DNA of 56,505 nucleotides from an uncultured Lachnospiraceae bacterium. Lineage in GTDB: Bacteria > Bacillota > Clostridia > Lachnospirales > Lachnospiraceae. Each line of letters opens with the position of its first letter. Position 1 is the stretch's first letter. The stretch covers positions 1 through 56,505 of the forward strand of contig CAMKEX010000003.1 of assembly GCA_946411695.1 (NCBI GenBank). The letters run 5' to 3'. Of this stretch, positions 17,875-28,856 are shown in pieces. Under the pieces are notes generated by a model that did no database searches, was not told the origin of the DNA, and saw only the letters and a list, made by a program, of their open reading frames with translations. Position numbers and translations under genes: made by a program.

Positions 17875-18399
17875 ATGAGCTTACTCAAGCAGTGGCGCGA
17901 CAAGGCCTATGACGATTCTGCCAATAAGGGTGATCTGCAGAGACTGTGGGCAGACTATTTTGAAAAGGAAAAAAATATCTATGCGGAGCTGCTCAAGAAC
18001 CCCGATGAGGTGGTAGAGGGCACAGTAAAGGAACTGGCAGACAAATACGGGATCGAGCTGATGACCATGGTCGGATTCCTGGACGGCATCAACGATTCCC
18101 TCAAGAAACCCAATCCCATCGAAGAGATGGAAGAGGATACCCTTGTCAACCTCGGCTTTGACAAAGAGCTGCTCTTCAAGAATATGGTCGCCGCCGGCGC
18201 GGACTGGCTCTACGGCCTTCCCGAGTGGAACGACATCTATGATGAAGAGACCCAGAAGCGTCTCTACCACGAGCAGAAACAGTCCGGCACCGTCAAGAAG
18301 GGCAAAAAGATCTATCCCAACGATCCCTGCCCCTGCGGCTCCGGCAAGAAGTACAAAAAGTGCCACGGCAGGAACGGCGCAAACCGCTTCGAGAAATAA
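17875..18399 (+). CDS. SEC-C metal-binding motif protein
   Basis: A 174-residue protein whose last 30 residues hold a SEC-C zinc motif, [15 protein letters not shown], the element found at the C-terminus of SecA. The preceding helical region ([10 protein letters not shown] to [23 protein letters not shown]) matches a short clostridial family with no assigned function. A SecA-independent role, perhaps protein or RNA binding, is inference. The ATG at 17875 starts the conserved part and has AAAGGTGG upstream, somewhat far. A strong terminator lies at 18536-18583. Confidence 0.82.
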   Translation: MSLLKQWRDKAYDDSANKGDLQRLWADYFEKEKNIYAELLKNPDEVVEGTVKELADKYGIELMTMVGFLDGINDSLKKPNPIEEMEEDTLVNLGFDKELLFKNMVAAGADWLYGLPEWNDIYDEETQKRLYHEQKQSGTVKKGKKIYPNDPCPCGSGKKYKKCHGRNGANRFEK

Positions 18400-18400
18400 T

Positions 18401-18460
18401 TGTCACGGGGACGGTTCCTTTGACAACTTTGGGTGTCACGGGGACGGTTCCTTCGACAAC
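18401..18460. repeat. two 27-bp REP-like direct repeats
   Basis: Two copies at 18401-18427 and 18434-18460, each TGTCACGGGGACGGTTCCTT followed by YGACAAC, differing at one base. They start 1 bp after the SEC-C stop codon. From memory the GGGGACGGTTC core resembles repetitive extragenic elements found in many Firmicutes and associated with Y1 (REP-associated) transposases; no transposase is nearby. Confidence 0.75.
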
Positions 18461-18535
18461 ATTTAATTTCCTTTGTCAACCGGTTGAAGCCGGGGAGAAA
18501 TACAGCCCGGGAAATATAGGATTTGTGTCAACAAA

Positions 18536-18583
18536 AAGGGGATGTTGATCAGCTGACAGGATCAGGCTGATCAACATCCCCTT
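18536..18583. terminator. bidirectional terminator with 18-bp stem
   Basis: A perfect 18-bp stem (18536-18553 with 18566-18583) beginning AAGGGGATGTTGATCAGC, loop 12 nt, with an A run before and T-rich sequence after. It lies between the SEC-C gene and the convergent J-domain gene. Confidence 0.9.
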
Positions 18584-18731
18584 AAAAATTATTCTTAAAA
18601 CACTGAAATAATATTGTTCTTAAAACACTGAAACAGTGTTTTTTAAGATGCGGATATCTGCGGGATATTCGGGATATTACAGTGGTCAGGAGCAGGGTGC
18701 TTTTTATGATCCGGACCGTCTGTATCTGTTC

Positions 18732-19532
18732 TCAGCAGCGTCTGCCGCCTCCGCAGCAGAAGATGTTGCACAGGGCGTTCAGGCACAGATAGGTCGCGCA
18801 CACACGCATGCACTGATTGCCTGCGGTGACAGGACTTCCGTAGGTCTGCTGCCTGGAGGAATACCAGCTGCTCCCGGACTGGAGCTGGGAGAGCATATTC
18901 CGGTAAATCTGATTATCCGGCTCCATGTTGACTGCCTGCTGGGCGTGTTCGAGAGCGACGGCGTCGTTTCCGATTCCGCTGTTGGCGGCTGCGCTGTAAT
19001 AGTACCACTGCGCGCTGCGCTCCTCCATGGCATCGAGGACGTTGAGTGCCTCCTGGAACATACCGTGGTTGATGTAGCTTGCGGCCGCGCGGAGATGGAT
19101 GGCCTCCTCACTGCTGTCCTGCTGGTAGGCGCTCTGGGTGCCGAACCCGTAGGAACTGAAAAACTCGTTCCAGAAATCGGAGAAGTCCTGGAAATTCCCA
19201 TAGTAGGTATAGGTGGTCCCGTTTTCATCCTGCCAGGTCTGGCCGGAACTCTGCTGAGGAGAACCGTAGCCGCCTGCGCTGCCGGTGCCTCCCTGGGGTC
19301 TTCCATAGCCCGAAGTGCCGAAGCCGGAAGTGGAATAGGGGTGCTGGCGCTCATACATGACCTGCTGGTAGGCCTGCTGGACCAGCTTGAACATTTCCTC
19401 CGCCTTATCCTTGTCAGGATTGTTGACATTGGCATCGGGATGATATTTGCGGCTGAGCTGACGGTAAGCTTTTTTGACTTCGTCGTCTGAGGCATCCCGG
19501 GAAATTCCGAGAATCTTATAAGGATCTGACAT
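18732..19532 (-). CDS. J-domain (DnaJ-like) protein with Cys-rich tail
   Basis: A 266-residue protein. Residues 1-65 are a J domain with the HPD motif at 31-33, which stimulates DnaK ATP hydrolysis. A Gly/Ser/Tyr/Gln-rich low-complexity linker follows (about 70-105), then helical TPR-like repeats (about 140-215). The short tail contains CMRVC, CLNALC and FCCGGGRRC; whether it binds metal or is lipid-modified is unknown. It is not a classical DnaJ, lacking the zinc-finger and C-terminal substrate domains. It forms a minus-strand operon with the DUF5685 gene (18 bp upstream) and probably the zinc-ribbon gene. Confidence 0.85.
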   Translation of the reverse strand: MSDPYKILGISRDASDDEVKKAYRQLSRKYHPDANVNNPDKDKAEEMFKLVQQAYQQVMYERQHPYSTSGFGTSGYGRPQGGTGSAGGYGSPQQSSGQTWQDENGTTYTYYGNFQDFSDFWNEFFSSYGFGTQSAYQQDSSEEAIHLRAAASYINHGMFQEALNVLDAMEERSAQWYYYSAAANSGIGNDAVALEHAQQAVNMEPDNQIYRNMLSQLQSGSSWYSSRQQTYGSPVTAGNQCMRVCATYLCLNALCNIFCCGGGRRC

Positions 19533-19550
19533 GGTCGTATTTCTTTCCCT

Positions 19551-20558
19551 TTAAATCTGATCATCCTGCTGAGCGCTGCTCATCTGCCCGGCGGTCTCTC
19601 TTTCTGAGACTGTTTCGTTCGGGCCGATTTTCTGCAGGTCTTCTTCCTGCGGGACTATCCCCTCCGGGCTGTTTTCCTCCGGAATCTCTCCCTCCCGGTC
19701 TTTTTCCTCCGGGGATGCAGCGCCTGTCCGTTTGGCGTAGATTTCTTCGAATTTCGTCCATACGCCTGCGTAAAGTATATTCCGAAGTATATCAATATTT
19801 TCCACGATGGGCAATGCCTCAAATGCGCGTGTGCAGGAGGCCATGAGCATGGTCAGGAGAGCGCGCACGTAGGCGTCGAAGTCCGAGCCGCCTGCCTGCA
19901 TTCTGGCGCGCACGGGCAGAAGGGGATTGAAACTCCCTGATTCCGCATCGTCTTCAAGATCGTCATAGGCGTCCAGAAGATAGATAAACTTTCCCAGATA
20001 AAAACCCATCCGGCGAAGGGGCTGCTCCCACATGTCCTGCCTGTAGGCGAAGAGCTCCGCCATGAGGTCTCCGAAGCAGGCCCCGGCCTCATCGGGCGTG
20101 GTATCCTGCTTCTCCAGCGCATGCAGGCGGTCCAGACAGTCGGCGATGACCTGCGCTTTTTCGGGATGACGCTCCCTGGCCCTGCGGAAGGCGCCGTGCA
20201 GGATGCCGGACATGGCGAGTCCGCGGATCTGCTGCTCGTCCTCCCAGTTGTCCCGCATGGAGTACCAGGACAGAAGGATGGTGAGATCTGCCGCATACTG
20301 CGTATATTTGTTGCGGCGTTTGGGACGTCTGCTGAAGGGGTGTACGATGCAGGAAGTCTGCTGCAGAGTCTCGTCTTCGGGCTCATAGAGGCAGGTCAGC
20401 AGCAGACCCAGAAACGAAGTGTCGTAATTGAGTGTGAGCTGCCCGAATCTGCCGTAGCTCTCCCGCAGGTCTTCGCAGAGGCCGCAATAATAGCTGCGGT
20501 ACAGGTCAATCTCCCGCATCCGCAGCTCCGGTTCATTGATTACTATATATCCAAACAT
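19551..20558 (-). CDS. DUF5685 family protein
   Basis: A 335-residue protein matching DUF5685: MFGYIVINEPELRMREIDLYRSYYCGLC at the N-terminus, given here as a guide to the start. Cys residues in YYCGLC and a helical body (NYDTSFLGLLLTCLYEP, YLLDAYDDLEDD) recall the all-helical prenyl-synthase-like folds proposed for it, but no activity is known. The tail after about residue 265 is a Glu/Pro-rich, probably disordered segment. The ATG at 20558 is favoured by family conservation although its ribosome binding site is weak; five codons upstream is another ATG. It is co-transcribed with the J-domain gene. Confidence 0.82.
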   Translation of the reverse strand: MFGYIVINEPELRMREIDLYRSYYCGLCEDLRESYGRFGQLTLNYDTSFLGLLLTCLYEPEDETLQQTSCIVHPFSRRPKRRNKYTQYAADLTILLSWYSMRDNWEDEQQIRGLAMSGILHGAFRRARERHPEKAQVIADCLDRLHALEKQDTTPDEAGACFGDLMAELFAYRQDMWEQPLRRMGFYLGKFIYLLDAYDDLEDDAESGSFNPLLPVRARMQAGGSDFDAYVRALLTMLMASCTRAFEALPIVENIDILRNILYAGVWTKFEEIYAKRTGAASPEEKDREGEIPEENSPEGIVPQEEDLQKIGPNETVSERETAGQMSSAQQDDQI

Positions 20559-20663
20559 ACATTTGCCTGTCATGCCGGAAGATCTTCTCTGTCACGGCTC
20601 TGTTTCCTGATGTTCAAATGATTCCTGCCCGGTTGATTTCCGCACAGATGGTCCCTGCCCGGG

Positions 20664-21104
20664 TCAGCTCTGCTTCATAAACTCTGTGCCGCATTTGGGG
20701 CAGCGCACCATGATCCTGCCTTTGCCTCGCGGGATGCGGATTTTCTGACTGCACTGAGGGCACTTGTAAATATGGTACTCTATACGCTGTCCGGCGCTGC
20801 GGCCTGTCCTGCTGAAAAAGGAGGAGAGCCTGCCGGCCAGGGAGAGAAACTTCTGATTCTCCGCGTATCGCCTGGGAATGTTTCGGGAAAAAGTGCGGAA
20901 ATAGATGACAAAGAGCAGCAGTGCGTAGATGATGCCCGAGAAGTGCACAAAGACCCTGACTCCCGGAAATGCAAGAAATGCATTGGCGATCCAGTCAAAT
21001 ACAATGAGAAGGACCACCACAATGGAAAGAAAACGGGAGAGCTGATCGGTCCCGTATCTTCCCTGCATAAATATGGCAAAACGATAGCGAAGGTTCTTGA
21101 ACAT
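20664..21104 (-). CDS. two-TM membrane protein with C-terminal zinc ribbon
   Basis: A 146-residue protein. Hydrophobic segments at about 26-46 and 51-70 are followed by a basic linker and a zinc ribbon with C115-x2-C118 and C135-x2-C138 (YKCPQCSQKIRIPRGKG, VRCPKCGTEF). It is likely membrane-embedded with the ribbon in the cytoplasm. It precedes the DUF5685 and J-domain genes on the same strand; this trio is, as far as I recall, a recurrent Lachnospiraceae neighbourhood of unknown role. The start ATG at 21104 has no strong ribosome binding site. Confidence 0.78.
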   Translation of the reverse strand: MFKNLRYRFAIFMQGRYGTDQLSRFLSIVVVLLIVFDWIANAFLAFPGVRVFVHFSGIIYALLLFVIYFRTFSRNIPRRYAENQKFLSLAGRLSSFFSRTGRSAGQRIEYHIYKCPQCSQKIRIPRGKGRIMVRCPKCGTEFMKQS

Positions 21105-21392
21105 AGTTGAGTAAATCCTGTCTGTTTATTCTTTATCGCATCCTTATCGCAAAAGCCTCGAAAGCGGCTCCGGCAATGAAAAGAAGGCACTTATCTGCCC
21201 GGAAAGCGGTGTTATCACATAAATTGTAGGGGATTGCCCGGCAAATACAATGAACACAATCCAAAAAATCATTAAAAAAGGATGAACTGCCGGCAGTCTT
21301 CGTACAGAAAACATAAAATAACCGGCTTTTCCGAATAGACAGACGGCAGAAGCATGCGCATATGTCCGGACAGGATCATGTGTGCGGCGTCT

Positions 21393-21698
21393 TCAGAAGA
21401 AAAATCCGGTCAGAAATACTGTAGCGCAGCAGCTGATGGCGACCACAAACAGATCCCCGTTTACCCAGGCGACGATGAGGCCTACGACCAGGGCGGCCGC
21501 GCCGGACCAGACATTGTCCGTGACGGTGACGATGGCGGGGAAGGTCATGACTGCCAGAGTTACATAGGGTACATAATATAGGAAGGAACGTATAAATCTG
21601 TTGGTGATCGGCTTTCTGAGGAAGAGAAGCGGAAGCAGGCGGATCATGTAGACGGTCAGGCACATGATCAGCAGGGAAATATAAATATTCTCGGTCAT
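21393..21698 (-). CDS. azlD: branched-chain amino-acid exporter small subunit AzlD
   Basis: A 101-residue, almost wholly hydrophobic protein with about four membrane segments. The motif YMIRLLPLLFLRKP and the pattern FLYYVPYVTLAVMTFPAIV are characteristic of AzlD. It pairs with AzlC, encoded 3 bp upstream, to form a branched-chain amino-acid efflux system (LIV-E family). Translation is probably coupled to azlC. Confidence 0.9.
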   Translation of the reverse strand: MTENIYISLLIMCLTVYMIRLLPLLFLRKPITNRFIRSFLYYVPYVTLAVMTFPAIVTVTDNVWSGAAALVVGLIVAWVNGDLFVVAISCCATVFLTGFFF

Positions 21699-21701
21699 GG
21701 A

Positions 21702-22487
21702 TCAATCCTCTTGTTCAGAATCATTGTTGTCCTCGATCGGTTTGAGGGCCGCGGCGGCTCCCGCCAGAAGGATGGTCAGGATGATGACTTTGAATCCCGA
21801 TGAGATGCCTTTGGTCAGGGGAAGGATGCTGAAGATCCAGCTGACTGCCATCGAGACCGCTACGAGGCCGCCGATGAAGCGGTTCTGCTTTGCGGGCGGG
21901 ATGATGATGGCCAGAAACATGCCGTAGAGGGAGACGCTCAATGCGTTTACCGCGGCGGCAGGCAGGATATTGCCGACCAGAACGCCCATGACCGTTCCGC
22001 CGGACCAGCCCGCGACCGAGATGAAAGTGATCGCATAGCTGTAAAAAGGCTCCAGATATCCCGGTACTGCACTCGAGAGGCCGAAAATCTCGTCTGTGAT
22101 GCAGTAGGCCACGCCGAAGCGGTGGATCGAAGGCAGGGTGCTTTTGAGCTTCTGGGAGAGGGAACAGCTCATAAGAAAATAGCGCAGGTTTACGATGATG
22201 CAGGTGGTGATCATCTCAAAAACACCCGCATGGGACTCGATGAGCATCAGGGCGGCGAATTCGCCGGCCGAGGCGACCATTCCTGTCGACATCAGAAAAG
22301 ACTGAAAGGCGGACAGACCGATGCGCCTGGCCTCGATGCCCAGAGCGAATGCGACTGCAAAATAGCCCATACAGATCGGGAAGCCGTCGCGAAGACCGCG
22401 CAGGACCCAGCCCTTTCTGGTGGAGGGATATCCCGAAACACCCGTATTGTTAATTGATGAACTGTTTTCCATAAGTGCAGTACCCAT
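21702..22487 (-). CDS. azlC: branched-chain amino-acid exporter large subunit AzlC
   Basis: A 261-residue membrane protein with AzlC hallmarks: GLRDGFPICMGYFAVAFALGIEA near the N-terminus, AGEFAALMLIESHAG, and NLRYFLMSCSLSQKL. It acts with AzlD in exporting branched-chain amino acids or analogues. Start choice is uncertain: ATGs at 22487 and 22472 both lack a clear ribosome binding site, and a longer frame to 22634 would add unrelated residues. The DUF4250 gene diverges upstream. Confidence 0.88.
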   Translation of the reverse strand: MGTALMENSSSINNTGVSGYPSTRKGWVLRGLRDGFPICMGYFAVAFALGIEARRIGLSAFQSFLMSTGMVASAGEFAALMLIESHAGVFEMITTCIIVNLRYFLMSCSLSQKLKSTLPSIHRFGVAYCITDEIFGLSSAVPGYLEPFYSYAITFISVAGWSGGTVMGVLVGNILPAAAVNALSVSLYGMFLAIIIPPAKQNRFIGGLVAVSMAVSWIFSILPLTKGISSGFKVIILTILLAGAAAALKPIEDNNDSEQED

Positions 22488-22699
22488 TTTGATTCTTTTA
22501 TGGTAAAATAGACAATTGTTCGGCACCCCGCGGCATGAAAACCTCTCAAAAAAGGTGTAAATGCAGGCGGTAACAGGGCCGGACTGTCCAGCATAAAAAA
22601 GATTTTGTGCTGACAAGAACTCATTATAACACAATGATTGTCACTGTCCACACCCTATCAGGCGGGACGATCACCGATCATTTCAAAGGGGGAAGAGAA

Positions 22700-22873
22700 A
22701 TGCTGCCGAAAGATCCTCATATGCTGGCAAGTTTTCTGAATCTGAAACTCCGTGATTTTTATCCGTCGCTGGACGCGCTGTGCGATGACCTCGGCGTAGA
22801 CAGGCAGGAAATCGTACAAAAGCTCGAGGCCGAGGAATATACCTACGATCCCGAGCGAAATCAGTTTGTCTGA
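22700..22873 (+). CDS. DUF4250 small protein
   Basis: A 57-residue protein, MLPKDPHMLASFLNLKLRD at the start and YTYDPERNQFV at the end, matching the short DUF4250 family of Clostridia. The ATG at 22700 lies 7 bp after a strong AAAGGGGGAAG ribosome binding site. Predicted helices resemble a small helix-turn-helix (LDALCDDLGVDRQEIVQKLEAEEY), so nucleic-acid binding is conceivable but unproven. It lies 80 bp before valS and may be co-transcribed with it. Confidence 0.85.
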   Translation: MLPKDPHMLASFLNLKLRDFYPSLDALCDDLGVDRQEIVQKLEAEEYTYDPERNQFV

Positions 22874-22953
22874 TGAGATCTGCCAAAGACCTGTCACTTT
22901 ATCTTACATATTTATTATTCTGCAAATTCATCATATAGAAGGAGATTATATAT

Positions 22954-25623
<2,670 letters not shown>

Positions 25624-25763
25624 CCGCCTGAGCTGTGCTGTGACAGACAATAGTTTGACGGAAAAAAATAACAGATTTGACTTTGATGCAGGTGCTGTGC
25701 CGGGCGGCGTCGGTGACGTCTCCCTGCAGGGCACCTGTGTTGAGCGCTGAGTGCCTGACTGTG

Positions 25764-25806
25764 TTTATTCATCATCGCGCAGGATTCCCGAGCGGGTCCT
25801 GAATCG
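25764..25806. repeat. dispersed hairpin repeat, copy A
   Basis: A 43-bp element starting TTTATTCATCATCGCGCAGG, with a CCCG / CGGG core hairpin closed by AGGA / TCCT and ending TGAAT. It nearly matches copy B at 31041-31083 and the left edge of the structured element at 38541. It ends about 19 bp before the MBOAT start. Confidence 0.75.
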
Positions 25807-25824
25807 TACGGCACGGAGTAAGAT

Positions 25825-27216
25825 ATGATAAATTTTGCGGGGTTGGAATTCATCTTCCGTTTTCTGCCCATCTTTATGATCATATATTGGTTCATTCCTT
25901 CCGGATACAGAGATGCGCTGCTGTTTCTGGGAAGCATTATTTTCTATGCTTCCGGGGCGCATCTGTTTGTGTTCCTCCTCCTGGGACTGGTATTTTTGAA
26001 CTATCTGTTCGGAGAAATGGTCTGGGTGATGCCGGGGCGGCGCAGAAAGGTGCAGCAGCGGCAGATGCTGATCGCCATCATTGCAGTCGATGTCCTTGTC
26101 CTGGTCGTCTTCAAGGTGCTGGCGCTGAAGATCAGGGCTTCGCTCCTGCCTCTGGGACTGAGTTTTTACATCTTCAAGATGATTTCCTATCAGGCGGATC
26201 TGTACCTGGGACAAATGCACAAGAGACCTTCCTTCACGCAGGCGGCAGCATACTTCACCATGTTTCCGCAGGTTGCGCAGGGGCCGATCATGAGGTTTTC
26301 ACAGGGCTGGCTGGAGAAACCGACCAATATCAGACGGCAGACGGTGTACGCGGAGAGAACAGTCTCTCTGCAGAAAATCGAGGACGGCCTGACCTTTTTT
26401 GCAATGGGACTGGGTATGAAGGTCCTGATCGCCGACAGGTTGGGGATTCTATGGAATGAGATTGTCAAGATCGGATTCGAGAGTATTTCCACACCCCTTG
26501 CCTGGCTGGGCGCGGTCGGTTATTCGCTCGAACTTTATTTTGATTTCTGGGGATATTCCCTGATGGCGGGCGGCATCGGTCTGATGCTGGGCTTCCGCTT
26601 TATACAGAACTTTATCCATCCCTATGCCGCATGCGGGATCGCGGACTTCTACCGCCGCTGGCACGCGACGCTGGGAAGCTGGTTCCGCGACTACGTGTAT
26701 ATTCCCCTGGGCGGAAGCCGCAGAGGGACTGCTGCAGTCATCCGCAATCTGATGCTTGTCTGGCTTCTGACCGGATTTTGGCACGGCGGAACCCTCAATT
26801 TTATCATCTGGGGAGTCGTTCTGGGACTTCTGATCGTCTGGGAGAAATTTGTCGTCAGGGGACTGCTCGAGGCGGTACCTGTGATCGGCCATCTCCATGT
26901 GGTCATCCTGATCCCTCTGACCTGGGTGATCTTCGCGATCACTGATCTGAAGGAACTGGGCGTCTATTTCTCCCGCCTGTTTCCGTTTTTCGGCACGGGA
27001 GTGGCGGTCAATCCGGGCGATTTTGCAAAATACATGGGCATCTACTGGCCTTTTCTGGCGGCGGGTATTCTCCTGTGTGTTCCGATCTTTTACAACCTGC
27101 TGATATGGAAACGCAGAAATCCGATCGTGATCGCTTTCCTGCTCCTTGTCTTCTGGGTCAGCGTGTATTTTGCATCTATCTCCGCAGGCAATCCGTTCAT
27201 GTACTTCAGTTTCTGA
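25825..27216 (+). CDS. MBOAT O-acyltransferase (AlgI/DltB-like)
   Basis: A 463-residue polytopic membrane protein of the MBOAT family. Family landmarks are YQADLY, FYRRWHATLGSWFRDYVYIPLGG and the catalytic-histidine motif GFWHGG (H320). Such proteins pass acetyl or other acyl groups across the membrane to cell-surface polymers. The next gene encodes an SGNH hydrolase-like protein, the usual extracytoplasmic partner (compare AlgI with AlgJ/AlgX, or PatA with PatB). The acceptor here is unknown. The start has GGAGTAAG upstream. There is no sugar-synthesis cluster next to it. Confidence 0.93.
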   Translation: MINFAGLEFIFRFLPIFMIIYWFIPSGYRDALLFLGSIIFYASGAHLFVFLLLGLVFLNYLFGEMVWVMPGRRRKVQQRQMLIAIIAVDVLVLVVFKVLALKIRASLLPLGLSFYIFKMISYQADLYLGQMHKRPSFTQAAAYFTMFPQVAQGPIMRFSQGWLEKPTNIRRQTVYAERTVSLQKIEDGLTFFAMGLGMKVLIADRLGILWNEIVKIGFESISTPLAWLGAVGYSLELYFDFWGYSLMAGGIGLMLGFRFIQNFIHPYAACGIADFYRRWHATLGSWFRDYVYIPLGGSRRGTAAVIRNLMLVWLLTGFWHGGTLNFIIWGVVLGLLIVWEKFVVRGLLEAVPVIGHLHVVILIPLTWVIFAITDLKELGVYFSRLFPFFGTGVAVNPGDFAKYMGIYWPFLAAGILLCVPIFYNLLIWKRRNPIVIAFLLLVFWVSVYFASISAGNPFMYFSF

Positions 27217-27237
27217 ATCATCAGGGAATAACAAAAA

Positions 27238-28530
27238 ATGTTGACAGTTTTGAAAAGGATCTTCCGGAGAGCGCCTCTCCTGGTACTGATCCTCTTGATC
27301 TGGCTCGTACTCACTGTCCTGGCGCTGATCGGGCGGGGGCGGGCATATAGAGAATATTCCACGCAGCATGGGCGGATTCCGGCCCTTTCCCTTGTCATGC
27401 GGGGAATTCACGACCATATCTATCCCTGGTCGGAGGCTCCCGGCAGGGCCGCGGCAGATGCCGACGGCAAAGAACCCAAGGGCGCCGCAGAGGATGGAAC
27501 CGGGACGGCAGATGCAGCGGGGACGGACAAACAGGATACGGCGGACGCGCAGAAGACTGCGGACAGCGCACAGATACAGGACGGCCTACTGCAGACTCCT
27601 TCAGAAAGTCCGAAGAGCCCTGCACAGCCCGCGGAGCCGGTTTCGCTCACAATCCCGGAGAGTTCCTGCAGCAAGGTTGTAGGGGCAAAGGACTACGGTG
27701 TGGCGGACAAGTCCTACCTCTCTCCGGACGACACAGTCTACAACACGGATAAAGAGGGACTTTTTGCACCCGACGGGACCTATTACAGCCTGCAGGAAGT
27801 GGACGACAGCTATTTTGCGGACGCACTTATGATCGGTGATTCCCGCACAGTGGGTCTGTATGAATACGGTGATATGGCGGATGTGACATCTTTCCTTGCC
27901 CGGGAGTCGTCGACGATCTATGACCTGTTCAAAGACGATGAGAAGATGGAGTATACTCCCAGGGGAAAGAAATCCACAGAACGCACACTCAAGGACCTGC
28001 TCAAAAAGGCGAAGTTCAGCAAGATCTATATTTCTGTCGGTGTCAATGAACTCGGAGTTCCCGATACAAAGGACTACTATAACGAATTCCGCGAAGTCAT
28101 CAAAAAGATCAACAAGCTGCAGCCGGACGCGATCATCTATATTCAGGGCATCATGCATGTCTCCAAAAAGATGAGCAGCTCGGATCCCGTCTACAACAAT
28201 AAGGCGATCGTGCAGAGAAACAAGGCGATCTCAACCCTTGCCAACGGGCGCAGCATTTTCTATATCGACATGAACGCCGACCTGTGCGACGAGAACGGAG
28301 ACCTGAAGCAGGATCTCACCGGCGACGGCATCCATCTCAAGGCCTCGGCCTGTGAACTCTGGCATAAGTTCCTTCGCAAAAATGCTATTGTGATCCCTGC
28401 TGCTGCAGGCGCGGAACCGGCAGGGCAGTCACCGGCAGGTCAGACGCCGGCAGGTCAGACACCGGCGGCAGAAGAGCCGGCAGCAGAGGCACCTGCAGGT
28501 CAGACACCGGCAGGCCGTCAGACGGAGTGA
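27238..28530 (+). CDS. membrane-anchored SGNH/GDSL-type acyl-transfer protein
   Basis: A 430-residue protein. An N-terminal membrane segment (LLVLILLIWLVLTVLALIG) anchors it outside, followed by a low-complexity Ala/Asp/Gly/Thr linker to about 135. The SGNH domain shows the nucleophile S202 in MIGDSRTVG and the Asp/His pair D363 and H366 in GDGIHLK. It probably completes acyl transfer with the MBOAT encoded 21 bp upstream. The last 40 residues are PAGQT-type repeats. No DltA/DltC genes are present, so this is not a D-alanylation operon. Confidence 0.88.
   Translation: MLTVLKRIFRRAPLLVLILLIWLVLTVLALIGRGRAYREYSTQHGRIPALSLVMRGIHDHIYPWSEAPGRAAADADGKEPKGAAEDGTGTADAAGTDKQDTADAQKTADSAQIQDGLLQTPSESPKSPAQPAEPVSLTIPESSCSKVVGAKDYGVADKSYLSPDDTVYNTDKEGLFAPDGTYYSLQEVDDSYFADALMIGDSRTVGLYEYGDMADVTSFLARESSTIYDLFKDDEKMEYTPRGKKSTERTLKDLLKKAKFSKIYISVGVNELGVPDTKDYYNEFREVIKKINKLQPDAIIYIQGIMHVSKKMSSSDPVYNNKAIVQRNKAISTLANGRSIFYIDMNADLCDENGDLKQDLTGDGIHLKASACELWHKFLRKNAIVIPAAAGAEPAGQSPAGQTPAGQTPAAEEPAAEAPAGQTPAGRQTE
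28417..28521 (+). repeat. 15-bp tandem repeats coding PAGQT units at the SGNH C-terminus
   Basis: Seven units close to CCGGCAGGTCAGACG in exact 15-bp phase (28417, 28432, 28447, 28462, 28477, 28492, 28507), translating as PAGQT/PAAEE/PAAEA variants. They end 6 bp before the stop codon, so they resemble the post-stop repeats elsewhere in the window but stay in frame. Confidence 0.85.
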
Positions 28531-28536
28531 GGAACC

Positions 28537-28770
28537 ATGCGTGAAATGGAGTTCAAGATGGAGCGGGAAGGGCTCCTGAAGGAAGGGCAGAAGGTCAGGA
28601 TCACAGAGGGCGTCCTGCCCAGCAATTATTATTATACGATCGATCCCTCTCTGGCCATGAGCGGGAATTATCCCTTTAACCAGAGACTTCTGGCCCGGGA
28701 GGGTGTAGTGACGGCCATCCGTGAACTGGAGCGGGGGTTTTATGTCACAGTGAGTTTTGAGGAGGCATGA
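28537..28770 (+). CDS. small hypothetical protein in the MBOAT-SGNH operon
   Basis: A 77-residue protein beginning MREMEFKMEREGLLKEG, 6 bp after the SGNH stop codon with GAGG as ribosome binding site. The sequence GQKVRITEGVLPSNYYYTIDP and GVVTAIRELERGFYVTVSFEE suggests a small beta-barrel such as an SH3-like fold. There is no signal peptide. I recognise no family. Its stop codon overlaps a possible ATG of the next gene. Confidence 0.72.
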   Translation: MREMEFKMEREGLLKEGQKVRITEGVLPSNYYYTIDPSLAMSGNYPFNQRLLAREGVVTAIRELERGFYVTVSFEEA

Positions 28771-28856
28771 GTCTTTTTTCCGGAGAAACACTGATGTATT
28801 GTCCGGGAGAGGGAGGCATGCCTGCCGGAAGTGGAAACAGGAGTTTGGAATCGCCT

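Noticed and set aside
18636-19490. 284-codon plus-strand frame opposite the J-domain gene
   Set aside because: The minus-strand J domain with its HPD motif is certain; this frame has no features of its own.
22874-22953. T-box leader before valS
   Set aside because: Only 80 bp are available and the conserved T-box sequence (AGGGTGG...) is absent.
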